In this document: positions 55,273 to 63,999 of the stretch, one piece after another | Layout: each line of letters starts with the position of its first letter | Position numbering within the stretch: position 1 is the first letter of the stretch | Origin: Aestuariivivens sediminis | Lineage (GTDB): Bacteria; Bacteroidota; Bacteroidia; Flavobacteriales; Flavobacteriaceae | Assembly: GCF_022662105.1 (NCBI RefSeq) | Contig: NZ_JAKMCP010000002.1 | Location: forward strand, 744,001 to 808,000 | Length of the DNA: 64,000 nucleotides | Reading direction: 5' to 3' | The notes under the pieces: model-generated | Database searches by the model: none | The model's input: the letters and a program-made list of their open reading frames with translations, nothing else | Told to the model about the DNA's origin: nothing | Made by a program: the position numbers and the translations under genes

Positions 55273-56244
55273 TTAGACCTCCATCTTTTCACAAATTACA
55301 GTCTGCATAGAGAGATTCAAATACTTTTGAAACCATAGTAGGGGTGTCAAAATAAGTTGACCTAAAAAGTATGGAAAAATAATATATTTTAGATTTAAAT
55401 TTTTTCCTATTATTTTAAAATATGCCCCGGCAAAAACATAAAAATATGGGGGGAATGCACCCCAAGGTAAATATTTAATCACCTGAAATCCATTTTTTCT
55501 CATCATATTAACAAAGGCTTTTTTATCGTACAAAACCGTGTGTTGAGGTGCTTGAACTCCGGGCCATTTCCTGCCAAATAATCTAAAGGTGGTACTATCT
55601 AATCGTGGGACCTCAATAATGAGTTTCCCTTCTTTTTTAAGTACTTTTTTCGCCATTTGGATCGATTTATTGGGGTCGTAGCAATGTTCTAAAAAGTGCC
55701 ACATGGTCACAACATCGTATCGTTCTTCTTTAATTTTTTGTTCATAAAACAACCCTTCATAGAACTCTATTTTATCAAAATCGGGATAGGCTAATCCCTC
55801 CTTAAAATCCACACCGCTAATGTTAACGCCGTACTTTTTATTTATGTGAAGTAAAAATGTCCCTACGGCGCACCCCACATCAAGGATCTCTGTTTGTTCA
55901 TTGAGGGCAACATGTTTTATAAGGATCTTTTCTTTTTCCCGGTCGTGTTTATTCATGGCCCATTCATATAATGGCGTCAATAGTCCCCAGTTTTTCTTTT
56001 TACGGTGTGCAATATACTCTCCATCATAAAATTCCTTGATTTGATCTATGGATATTCTTGGATTTTGATATACCATCTCACAATTATTGCATTTTACGTA
56101 TTGGAATTCTCCTTCTTTACCCGTTAAATCTTCTTCTCCTTTTAAGAAAAAGGCATAATTGTCGCTATTACAATAATAACAATTAACCGCTTCAAATCGA
56201 TACCTGTCCGGATTTTTGAATTCCTTTAAAAATGAACTCTTCAT
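55273..56244 (-). CDS. zinc-ribbon class I SAM methyltransferase with membrane tail
   Basis: A 323-residue methyltransferase. N-terminal zinc-ribbon-like CYYCNSDN ... CNNCEMVYQNP (about 20-60), then the Rossmann core with SAM motif I EILDVGCAVGTFLLH (about 118-132) and MWHFLEHCYDPNKS. The C-terminus is hydrophobic (PPYFYVFAGAYFKI and FPYFLGQLILTPLLWF), so the enzyme likely sits on the membrane, close to a lipid substrate. It lies 1 base from the UbiA-like gene and 9 from the desaturase gene. The methyl acceptor is unknown; O- or C-methylation of a lipid head is plausible. Confidence 0.87.
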   Translation of the reverse strand: MKSSFLKEFKNPDRYRFEAVNCYYCNSDNYAFFLKGEEDLTGKEGEFQYVKCNNCEMVYQNPRISIDQIKEFYDGEYIAHRKKKNWGLLTPLYEWAMNKHDREKEKILIKHVALNEQTEILDVGCAVGTFLLHINKKYGVNISGVDFKEGLAYPDFDKIEFYEGLFYEQKIKEERYDVVTMWHFLEHCYDPNKSIQMAKKVLKKEGKLIIEVPRLDSTTFRLFGRKWPGVQAPQHTVLYDKKAFVNMMRKNGFQVIKYLPWGAFPPYFYVFAGAYFKIIGKNLNLKYIIFPYFLGQLILTPLLWFQKYLNLSMQTVICEKMEV

Positions 56245-56245
56245 A

Positions 56246-56974
56246 TTATAAATGTGTTAGTATAACATACAGTACTGGAAAATATACCATCATTATATAA
56301 GGGGTAAAATTTTTATCTCTAGCCCTATAGATAAAAAGTAATGGGGCCAAACTCAGGAGACTATTAAAATAGCCTTCCCAAGGTTTAAAAAGCAGGAGGC
56401 TACAGCCTAAAAAAAGTATCATGGGTTTCCAAATGTGATTTGAGTGTCTTTTTACAAGATCAAAACTGTCAAAGCCGGCTATAAGTAAAAAAGAGGCTAG
56501 AAACACCTCTGGTTCTCCACGATAACTTGAGGTTATCGAAACGCAAAAGAGGAGTACAGGGTATTTTAATAATGGAATTATTTTTAATAGGAACAAATGA
56601 CGTCCAAATAAAAGATATAAAACCACTGAACCTGCCAAGAGCAAAAGGATTATTAAAAAAGCAGACGGAAAAACAAGACTAACAGTTAAAAGATAAAGCC
56701 CTATTATTAGTCCCGTTACTTTTTTAAATAATTTAAATCTGGCAGGGACTAGATAGGTCCTTTCGGGATGTTCTTTTATGTCTGTTTCAGCTGAAAAAAT
56801 ATCATCAACTATTCTAAAGACAATAAAAGACGAAAATAAAAACACCATTGAATAAAGCCAGATCCCCAAAGTGTCATTGACAGAAAGAATTAAAATAGTC
56901 ATAAGAATCGTTAATCCAATCAGCGGAATTAGATGAATTCTAATTTTTATATAATCTCTTAAAACTGCTATCAT
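56246..56974 (-). CDS. divergent UbiA-like membrane prenyltransferase
   Basis: A 242-residue protein of seven or eight helices. The first Asp-rich motif of the UbiA family is recognisable but altered: RIVDDIFSAETD at residues 54-65, with Asp57, Asp58 and Asp65 kept and the middle Asp replaced by Ser61; KEHPERT follows as in UbiA (KPDRP). The second motif may be FDSFDLVKRHS. UbiA enzymes transfer prenyl chains to aromatic, haem or glycerol acceptors. It overlaps the dikinase gene by 4 bases (ATGA). Family call moderate; activity unproven because a metal ligand is missing. Confidence 0.62.
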   Translation of the reverse strand: MIAVLRDYIKIRIHLIPLIGLTILMTILILSVNDTLGIWLYSMVFLFSSFIVFRIVDDIFSAETDIKEHPERTYLVPARFKLFKKVTGLIIGLYLLTVSLVFPSAFLIILLLLAGSVVLYLLFGRHLFLLKIIPLLKYPVLLFCVSITSSYRGEPEVFLASFLLIAGFDSFDLVKRHSNHIWKPMILFLGCSLLLFKPWEGYFNSLLSLAPLLFIYRARDKNFTPYIMMVYFPVLYVILTHL

Positions 56975-59403
56975 AAAATTATAATCTTACCCAGATCGCC
57001 ATCTAATATGACTTCATCATGATCCTTTAAGATCTCTGTAATATTTGTGATTCCAATCACTGCAGGAATTCCAAATTCTCTTGCTACAATCGCGCCATGA
57101 GACAACGCACCACCACGTTCAACAATTAGTCCTCCAATTAACGGGAATACCATAGCCCAGCCTGGATCTGTCTGTTTAGTGACTAAGATATCTCCTTTGT
57201 TCAGCTTAGGGCTTTCTAATACCGATTCCAGCACTTTTATTCTTGCCTTTATCCTGCCCCCGCTAACCGCCAGCCCATTATATTCTGTAAAATCTCCCGT
57301 AAAGGAAACTTCTTCATATATCGATTCTGGACGTTCACCAAAATTAGTGGTGAAATTTTCAGGATATTTGTTTTCAGATTCAAGACTAAATCGAGCACGG
57401 CGTTCTTGAATCAATGGTCTGAGATCTTTGGAAAACATCGTTGAAGATGATACGCATTCTCCAATCTCTTTATAACTCATAAAAAACATATCATCAATAT
57501 GTTCTATTTTATTTTCTTCTTTAAACTGAGCTCCGATCTTTTTAACCACAGTTTTAAAATAATAATACATTTCAGCTTGTTTATAACGCACCCTTTCTCG
57601 ACTTGAAATGGCTTGTTTGCAAAGTTTTGCGCTTAGATTTAGTATCCCGACCTCAACAAATGATATCGGAAATAACAGAGCCCTTTTTTTAATTATTTTC
57701 CACGCAAAATGGCGCATAGCTCGTCTACGCTCTCGATCTTTAATGGCAATTACTTCTCGAGGATCTTGAGCATTTTGGGCCATATACACTTTTAAGAGCT
57801 CTATAAATTTCGCCGGCTCTTCAATATAATTGGTACTCAAAAACATAAGTTCTCCCGAACATCTAAATCCCCATTTTTCAAGATAGGAATCCAGGGTTTC
57901 CTTCAGTTGTAAATAACTCGGATTCTCTTGAATTTCCTGATATACTTCCATGGATGAATGAGACTGAAAAAAGGCCTTTATTTCGTTATTATTATTGATT
58001 TCTTGAACCATATCATAGGTGTCATTTAATGGTTCACTACTCATTAATCCAGGAATAGCCTGTACTAAAGTATTGTGCATTCCAACACTTTTCTCACCAT
58101 AAAATTTCTGAGTTATTCCTCCTAAAACGCTATAATGTATCATAGAGAAAAAATCTGCTAAACTTGCACGATACCATTGATTGAATCTCAAATCTAAGAA
58201 GTTGTAGAACAAGGTTTCCAGGGGAACGTTATTACCCTTTTTACGTGCATTCAAAGCAAAATCATCAACCATCAATTCGATACTTTTAACATGCTTTTCT
58301 AAAGAAAAATTTAATCGGATAAGACGAAAAATAAAAGGAATCAAAGATGTAGATTTTGAAGTATCTACTTGAGCAACATCCTTTTCAGAATATCCTACAA
58401 ATTTATTAAATGCATCTTTGAAATACGCTTTTAATGGCGATGAAGACAGAATATTATGAATACTGGTCATGTTGTAATACAGTCTGTTACCCCAAATACC
58501 AACCGTATTACTAAAATCATATTCCAATTTGCGGAGGCTGCTGTTATGGATTTGTAATAATCCTGCCAGATTTTTAAAATAATGATAATACGAATCCCTT
58601 GCTATCGAATACAATAACGGCGATATTGGCGTGGGATAATTCTCGTTTAAATTGGTGTTCGACCAATGCACTTTCTTTTTTCGAAGAACGGTGATCGGTC
58701 TGGCTTGTACAAAAAAAAGGCTTTGCCCTTTAGACACCCATTCAATATCGATATGATAGCCATACTTTTCTTTTAACGTTGTTGCCAACCGAATCAATTC
58801 AACCCCATTAAAAGGAAGTTCGTCTTTAGGTGTTAAGGTGAAATCAACTGAGAAACTTTTGGGTGTTACTTTTCCCGTAACCAATTGTTCGCCATCTCCT
58901 TTTACATATTCTGTATAGATTTGGTCCGCATGATACGGAGAAGATGTAAATGTTACTCCTGCGTAATCCGCTTCCACAAATTCTTGAATTACCACACCCA
59001 TTTCCATGAGCTTCTTTCCGGAAAGGTTTTCATACGCAATGACTCTGTCATTTTTAAGACCATTCCAACAGTTCCGGATTGCTTCCAGTGCCTCTTCTGT
59101 CTTGTTATTCACCACGAAAGAATCTAATTGGCCAGCAAATGAAAAACTATCAGAATCTTCTCCAATGGCAGAGCTTCTTATGATTATTTTTCGAGAATTC
59201 AGAGTAATTAAACAACTCTCCAAAGCGTGTTTAAACCCATTAGGTAAAGTGTTATTTTTAGAATAAAATTCCAACACTCCTTTAGAAATGGCATAGCCGT
59301 CAGGTACCGAAAAACCATATGCAAATAGCGCAGAAAGACTTGCGGCTTTTGCTCCTACCAAATCAGTAGACAAGGGTTCTTTAAGGGATTGTATATGGTT
59401 CAA
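56971..59403 (-). CDS. rifampin-phosphotransferase-like dikinase (PPDK_N plus swivelling His domain)
   Basis: An 810-residue enzyme. The N-terminal ATP-grasp domain is of PEP-synthase type (about 10-235; VGAKAASLSALFAYGFSVPDGYA, IIIRSSAIGEDS, FAGQLDSF). A long helical middle (about 250-690) opens with HWSNTNLNENYPTPISPLLY. A C-terminal swivelling domain holds catalytic His769 (ERGGALSHGAIVAREFGIPAV). There is no PEP-binding barrel, so it matches rifampin phosphotransferase: ATP is split to AMP and phosphate and the beta-phosphate goes to an alcohol bound in the middle. Rifampin itself is unlikely; within this operon a prenol, glycerolipid or mevalonate-like alcohol is a good guess. Confidence 0.82.
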   Translation of the reverse strand: MNHIQSLKEPLSTDLVGAKAASLSALFAYGFSVPDGYAISKGVLEFYSKNNTLPNGFKHALESCLITLNSRKIIIRSSAIGEDSDSFSFAGQLDSFVVNNKTEEALEAIRNCWNGLKNDRVIAYENLSGKKLMEMGVVIQEFVEADYAGVTFTSSPYHADQIYTEYVKGDGEQLVTGKVTPKSFSVDFTLTPKDELPFNGVELIRLATTLKEKYGYHIDIEWVSKGQSLFFVQARPITVLRKKKVHWSNTNLNENYPTPISPLLYSIARDSYYHYFKNLAGLLQIHNSSLRKLEYDFSNTVGIWGNRLYYNMTSIHNILSSSPLKAYFKDAFNKFVGYSEKDVAQVDTSKSTSLIPFIFRLIRLNFSLEKHVKSIELMVDDFALNARKKGNNVPLETLFYNFLDLRFNQWYRASLADFFSMIHYSVLGGITQKFYGEKSVGMHNTLVQAIPGLMSSEPLNDTYDMVQEINNNNEIKAFFQSHSSMEVYQEIQENPSYLQLKETLDSYLEKWGFRCSGELMFLSTNYIEEPAKFIELLKVYMAQNAQDPREVIAIKDRERRRAMRHFAWKIIKKRALLFPISFVEVGILNLSAKLCKQAISSRERVRYKQAEMYYYFKTVVKKIGAQFKEENKIEHIDDMFFMSYKEIGECVSSSTMFSKDLRPLIQERRARFSLESENKYPENFTTNFGERPESIYEEVSFTGDFTEYNGLAVSGGRIKARIKVLESVLESPKLNKGDILVTKQTDPGWAMVFPLIGGLIVERGGALSHGAIVAREFGIPAVIGITNITEILKDHDEVILDGDLGKIIIL

Positions 59404-59924
59404 AAATTCCTTTTAATTTTAATTAACACTAACAGTTGACTGATCCCTAAATGTAAAATCATGCCTATACAAAACAGAAATACAACAGTCTTAAACGATA
59501 TTACTGTTGCTAAAAAGTAAAAGACTAAAACACCGATTAAAGAATCTGATTTATCCGTAAAGGTTTGCAGATATTTGTACTTTTTTGACTGTTCTCCATT
59601 TGCTATTCCTAACCTTCTTTTCACAAATGAATTAGGCAACTCCGCCAGGATATAAGCCAGTCCAAGTCCAAAGCCGACAAATGCATCATTTGCCACCGAT
59701 ATTTCGAATGGACCGAACGAAACACTATTTACTAAAGCTATTGCTCCTGTTAGGGCCGGTAGTACAATGATTCCTCTGTAGGTTTTACTATTCCCAAACC
59801 ATTTTTTTGATATAGGGAAAGCCAAACCACTAAACCAATTCCGATGGACAATAATCATGTGCAAAACATTTCCAATAATTAAAGGAATGAAAAACAGATA
59901 TATGTGGATATATAAATTATTCAT
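59400..59924 (-). CDS. CDP-archaeol-synthase-like (CarS family) membrane protein
   Basis: A 174-residue membrane protein with four or five helices. Family motifs: NSKTYRGIIVLPALTG (family NKTWRG), LAYILAELPNSFVKRRLGI, and FTDKSDSLIGVLVFYF with the catalytic Asp pair. CarS/CdsA-like enzymes use CTP to activate a lipid phosphate as a CDP-lipid. CarS itself acts on unsaturated archaetidic acid in archaea, though relatives are known in bacteria. The ORF begins right at the HMGR-kinase stop and overlaps the dikinase start by 4 bases. It suggests that the operon makes a CDP-linked prenyl or acyl lipid. Confidence 0.8.
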   Translation of the reverse strand: MNNLYIHIYLFFIPLIIGNVLHMIIVHRNWFSGLAFPISKKWFGNSKTYRGIIVLPALTGAIALVNSVSFGPFEISVANDAFVGFGLGLAYILAELPNSFVKRRLGIANGEQSKKYKYLQTFTDKSDSLIGVLVFYFLATVISFKTVVFLFCIGMILHLGISQLLVLIKIKRNF

Positions 59925-62249
59925 TTATGGCATCTTTTTAACCGAATCCAACATATTAAATGATGTTGTAAACACTCGTTCAATAAATGGGTAATTCATT
60001 AAGATGCTTCCTGTCAAATAAAAATTAACTCTTGAAATTAAAAATGCCAGGCCTCCCAGTTTAAAATCATGCAAATAATCGGACCAACTGTAATCTTCAT
60101 TATTCATGGATTGAACCCGTGTAAAATGATATTTCAATATGTCCCCTAAATCCGAACACTCAAAATCAGGTGTTAATGTAAAGGCCAATAACTCAAATAT
60201 ATCGCGATGCGGAATCCCGTAGATTGCTAACTCCCAATCATAAATACAAGGGTCTCCATTAGCTCTTATTGCAATATTCCTTGGATTAAAGTCATTATGA
60301 ATCAGGCTCATTTTACTTATCGGCTTATATCCGTTATTGCTCGAATCATTTATAAAATCCCTTAATTCATCAAAACGATGATCTGCATTTAAATAGTCAT
60401 AATCCTTTCTGTTCAAATCCACAAAAGCATTGTATAGCTTAAGTGCCTTTTGGATAGCAAAGACCTCTATAGATTCCAATTTGTTCTTATCATACTGAAA
60501 ATGGACATGTACAAGATGAATGCTGTCTATTGTTTTTTTAATAAATGGGATGGTCCATTTTTCAGGAGTGGATTCAGAATTCATTAATAGCATATCTCTT
60601 GAATCCAAACGCTCCATAAGAATCAAATAAATTTCTCGATCTCTGTTCCTTACTGTCCCATATAATCGAGGCATATACGAAAAACCAATACTTTGCAATG
60701 CTTCATAAACTGCCAATTCTTTAATATGGTTGTCCTTATATTCCAAGGCATTATAATGCTTTGCAAGAATATCCGCCAAATCAACACTAACATTACTTGC
60801 CATAAAATGTAAGCCATCCAAAACTTCCTTACCAAGTGCCTTGCTTTTTAGTAATAAGGGATAGTGTTGCCCATCTGCTGTATGGATATCTGCCTGAATG
60901 AATCCTATGACCTTTTTAGTAATCTTCTTTGTTAAATCAGTTAGAATTCCGTTGTCTAAATGGACTTCATTATCAAAACTTACACGGTCAATGGTATCCC
61001 TAAAGTATGGCGTATTCATTTTAACGAAATTCATATCAATTTCAGATGCCAATAACCATTTTACAGGTTTATTCCTTCCTAATTTTTGATGTGCACGCGC
61101 AAATTGACCGCTCACAATGGCAGCCAACGTCGAAATTTCTATGGATAAGGCAAATCCCGCAATTAACTTTGCAAACCGCTCTACCTTTCCTGCCCCACTG
61201 CAGTCCATCAATTCTAATATTCTGGAAGGCACCGGTAAATGGGTGCCACCACCAACCGTACCTACAACTAAGTTAGGAAGCACTAAGGATAAGTATAACC
61301 CCTCTTTTGTTTGTTCTATCTGCAAAATCCCGATAGAAGATTCATGAATACATGCCAAATCCTGACCTGTAGAAGCATATATTCCGGCAATGGCATTTGC
61401 CACATTCACATTATGTCCCACCATCCCATCTAAACGACTAATGGAAAGCGAATGATTATAGGAACTAAACATATCGTTTGCATTCGTTCTCAATGTTTTT
61501 TCAATAACTTCATTGGTAAGAAAGCATTCGCTAATGACGTGACATCCTCTTCCATTTTGAATGGCATAAAAAGAAACTTTTTTGTCTGATGCACCATTCC
61601 CTTCAATAACAAAATTTAAGATCTCTATATTGGTCTCAAGTTCAAAGTTCTCTTCAATCCACAAACAGGCATTCCAGGTACAAGAAGTGGTCATATTTTG
61701 TCCGGAAGCATCGCTTGTGGAATACACAAACTTTAGATGTACAATTTTTCCAATAATAACACTTCCAATTTCAAGTAATTCGGCATGATTACTATGCCGT
61801 TGTGCTTTTGCCTTTATTTTTTTGAAATTTCTTTTAATCCATTCATCAAAAGCAATAGATTCAGACAGCCGCTTAAAGGTATACATGGGAGTTCTAACCA
61901 TCTTTTGATGCACAATATGAGCTTCAAACCCTCCACACTCACTGATCGCCTTAATCCCTCTGTTCATACTTGCTACTAAGGCTCCTTCTGTTGTGGCAAC
62001 AGCACTATGAACCCATTCTAGCTTTTTATCTTTATCAATAAATAACAGGGGGCCAACCAATCCTAGTGGAATTTCGACGGTTCCAATAAAACTTTCAATA
62101 TTGTTTTGTATTTGAAATAGCCCTATGGATTCAGACTTTATAGCCTTACTAATATCTTTAGATAAGGTTTCCAAATAATTCATTCTTAAATCGAACGCCG
62201 TTTGGTTCATTAACCCTCTACCAGGGGCCTGTTGATATTTTGCATTCAT
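59925..62249 (-). CDS. class I-like HMG-CoA reductase fused to an APH-type kinase
   Basis: A 774-residue fusion. Residues 1 to about 430 are HMG-CoA reductase with every catalytic residue: Glu89 (ATTEGALVAS), Lys223 (SDKKVS), Asp297 (STGQDLA), His387 (ARAHQKLGRN); also the NADPH loop DASGQNMTT at 180-188 and VGTVGGGTHLP at 329-338. The pattern follows class I (eukaryote/archaeal) enzymes. Residues about 455-774 are an aminoglycoside/choline-kinase-like domain: Lys468 or 470, catalytic HNDFNPRN at 651-658 (Asp653), metal Asp671 in YDWE. The obvious idea is mevalonate made and then phosphorylated. ATG 62249 overlaps the upstream stop as ATGA; an earlier TTG is unneeded. Confidence 0.88.
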   Translation of the reverse strand: MNAKYQQAPGRGLMNQTAFDLRMNYLETLSKDISKAIKSESIGLFQIQNNIESFIGTVEIPLGLVGPLLFIDKDKKLEWVHSAVATTEGALVASMNRGIKAISECGGFEAHIVHQKMVRTPMYTFKRLSESIAFDEWIKRNFKKIKAKAQRHSNHAELLEIGSVIIGKIVHLKFVYSTSDASGQNMTTSCTWNACLWIEENFELETNIEILNFVIEGNGASDKKVSFYAIQNGRGCHVISECFLTNEVIEKTLRTNANDMFSSYNHSLSISRLDGMVGHNVNVANAIAGIYASTGQDLACIHESSIGILQIEQTKEGLYLSLVLPNLVVGTVGGGTHLPVPSRILELMDCSGAGKVERFAKLIAGFALSIEISTLAAIVSGQFARAHQKLGRNKPVKWLLASEIDMNFVKMNTPYFRDTIDRVSFDNEVHLDNGILTDLTKKITKKVIGFIQADIHTADGQHYPLLLKSKALGKEVLDGLHFMASNVSVDLADILAKHYNALEYKDNHIKELAVYEALQSIGFSYMPRLYGTVRNRDREIYLILMERLDSRDMLLMNSESTPEKWTIPFIKKTIDSIHLVHVHFQYDKNKLESIEVFAIQKALKLYNAFVDLNRKDYDYLNADHRFDELRDFINDSSNNGYKPISKMSLIHNDFNPRNIAIRANGDPCIYDWELAIYGIPHRDIFELLAFTLTPDFECSDLGDILKYHFTRVQSMNNEDYSWSDYLHDFKLGGLAFLISRVNFYLTGSILMNYPFIERVFTTSFNMLDSVKKMP

Positions 62250-62989
62250 ACGGTTTTGCAATTAGGATTTAACGCATTGAAACGGTTTACAAAAACGGTT
62301 CTAACATCATTAATGTGTTTATCGAGATTATCCATATTCCAATCTTTTGTAGAAATTTCATCCAATAGCTCAATACCTAAAGTTCCATTTTTAGCATATT
62401 TAAAGTCGGTCATATTACTCTCTTCGGGCACATGAATATAAAGAGGAACAATGGGCAAGTTTGCCTCCAATGCCATTTTATAAATCCCTCTATTAAAAGG
62501 CGCTATTCCATGAAAATGATCGTGAACGCCTTCTGACGAGGCTGCAATGGAATATTTCGATTTTATTAAAAATTGGGTGGTGTTTTTAAAGAACCTCTTG
62601 CGCCTTTTTGCGTGTTTTTTTTGAGGTATATAGCGCGTTCCAATGGATATAGCGGAAACTAGAATTGGAATGTAAATCCAGGTCTTTTCGGAGAGTACAA
62701 ATCTGGTATTCTTGAGTCCCAAAGCGGTTAAAAGTAAAATATCTTGTTCTGCGTTGTGATTAAAAGTATATAGAACTTGATGCTTAGGAAATTCGCTTAA
62801 GGATGGGTAAAAACTTTTGAAACCCATGACTGTCAGTATGAACCGAGAAGAATACCTGATTATATAGGTAATACAAAAGCCTCTGAGTAATCCAAAACTT
62901 ACAATAACAAGAAATAAAGAAATGCTTCCTGTAATTAACATAATTGTTAATCCTGTAATCCTCCTGTAGATTGTGATAAGGACTTTCAA
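62246..62989 (-). CDS. PlsC-like 1-acylglycerol-3-phosphate acyltransferase
   Basis: A 247-residue membrane-bound LPLAT acyltransferase. An N-terminal helix (about 12-40) is followed by the HX4D motif HNAEQD (about 77-82), the motif III variant SSEGVHDHF (usually FPEGTRS), and motif IV LPIVPLYI. It transfers an acyl chain from acyl-ACP or acyl-CoA to a lipid alcohol. It starts with TTG at 62989; the first internal ATG would remove part of the anchor. It is the first gene of the seven-gene operon and overlaps the HMGR-kinase start by 4 bases. Confidence 0.87.
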   Translation of the reverse strand: MKVLITIYRRITGLTIMLITGSISLFLVIVSFGLLRGFCITYIIRYSSRFILTVMGFKSFYPSLSEFPKHQVLYTFNHNAEQDILLLTALGLKNTRFVLSEKTWIYIPILVSAISIGTRYIPQKKHAKRRKRFFKNTTQFLIKSKYSIAASSEGVHDHFHGIAPFNRGIYKMALEANLPIVPLYIHVPEESNMTDFKYAKNGTLGIELLDEISTKDWNMDNLDKHINDVRTVFVNRFNALNPNCKTV

Positions 62990-63486
62990 TAGTAAATAAA
63001 AATAGACTTTACTGGTACAAGGTGTTCCATTTTAATTCATTTATACGTATTAAATAAAATAATTTTAGTCCTCCATAATAAATGCAGTAAATTCATTTTA
63101 AGATAAGAACTATCTCTTCTCATTGGCCATTTCAACAAAATTAAGGCGATCACTAACAGGTTATGAACTTACCAGAAAAATACACTTTATTTTTCCACAA
63201 ATCAATAAAAGATAGGTTTTTGACAGAAGTTTTGATCAAATATTGGAGCAATTAAAAAACAGGGAGATATAATTCATTGTTTATCAAGTGCTTACAAGCA
63301 TATAAGATAATCCCGCACCGCCTATCACAATACCTGTGATCGCACAATATGTTAAATCTCGGGGTCATTATTTGTAGTTAAATAACCTAAAGGGGTGCTA
63401 TCCACTGCCCATTAACCTATTCTCCAATGGGCTAATTAAAGAAATTCGCATATTCGCTTTGGTCAAGAAGAATTGTTTTGAAATTT
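62990..63486. other. upstream region of the lipid-type operon
   Basis: 497 AT-rich bases that must hold the operon promoter. A TAATTTTG-like box lies on the minus strand at 63136-63143, but far from the start. No gene, RNA or repeat is recognised. Confidence 0.5.
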
Positions 63487-63999
63487 TTAAGGACGGTTAT
63501 CCCTGGAGGTTTTATTTAATTCGGTCTTTATCATTTGAATTAGCCTTCGGGTTTCCCTCAAGTTTTTGAAGGCATGGGCAGCAATCACGTTTCTTTGCAC
63601 TTTTACAGATTTAATCATTGCCAGATAAACCGTATTCCTTTTCAAGGCATCATAATCATGAGGAATAATGGGAACATCTATCGGGTTTGAATAATCAAAA
63701 TTCTCATCGTTATAACTAAAGAGCTGATCCACAATAATTTGTCTATTGGGTTGAAAGGAACCGAAGTATTCCATTTCGTCATTTAATTTTTTTTGTGTGA
63801 CCTCAAATAGTTCCACAACAGCTCTTCTTAAAGGGTCTGAAGTTATAATATTAAATCCAATATTTTTTAGACCCTCATAACCGGCGGTGGACAATGACAA
63901 ATTAGTTCCCGGGATTCTGGCATTCTGAAAATGTATATTCAATGAATCTGAAAATGGCAACTCCTTCTGCAAAGCAGAAATGATGATGTCACTCGATGT
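63487..63999 (-). CDS. DUF6090-like hypothetical protein, C-terminal part
   Basis: About 170 codons of a gene whose start lies beyond the right edge; the frame is open to 63999 without an initiator. The visible part is soluble and helical, with LSTAGYEGLKNIGFNIITSD and a C-terminal helix rich in Asn, Arg and Lys (AFKNLRETRRLIQMIKTEL). This layout recalls the flavobacterial DUF6090 family (one N-terminal membrane helix and a helical domain), but I am not certain. It is separated by 497 bases from the lipid operon. Confidence 0.55.
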   Translation of the reverse strand, partial: TSSDIIISALQKELPFSDSLNIHFQNARIPGTNLSLSTAGYEGLKNIGFNIITSDPLRRAVVELFEVTQKKLNDEMEYFGSFQPNRQIIVDQLFSYNDENFDYSNPIDVPIIPHDYDALKRNTVYLAMIKSVKVQRNVIAAHAFKNLRETRRLIQMIKTELNKTSRDNRP

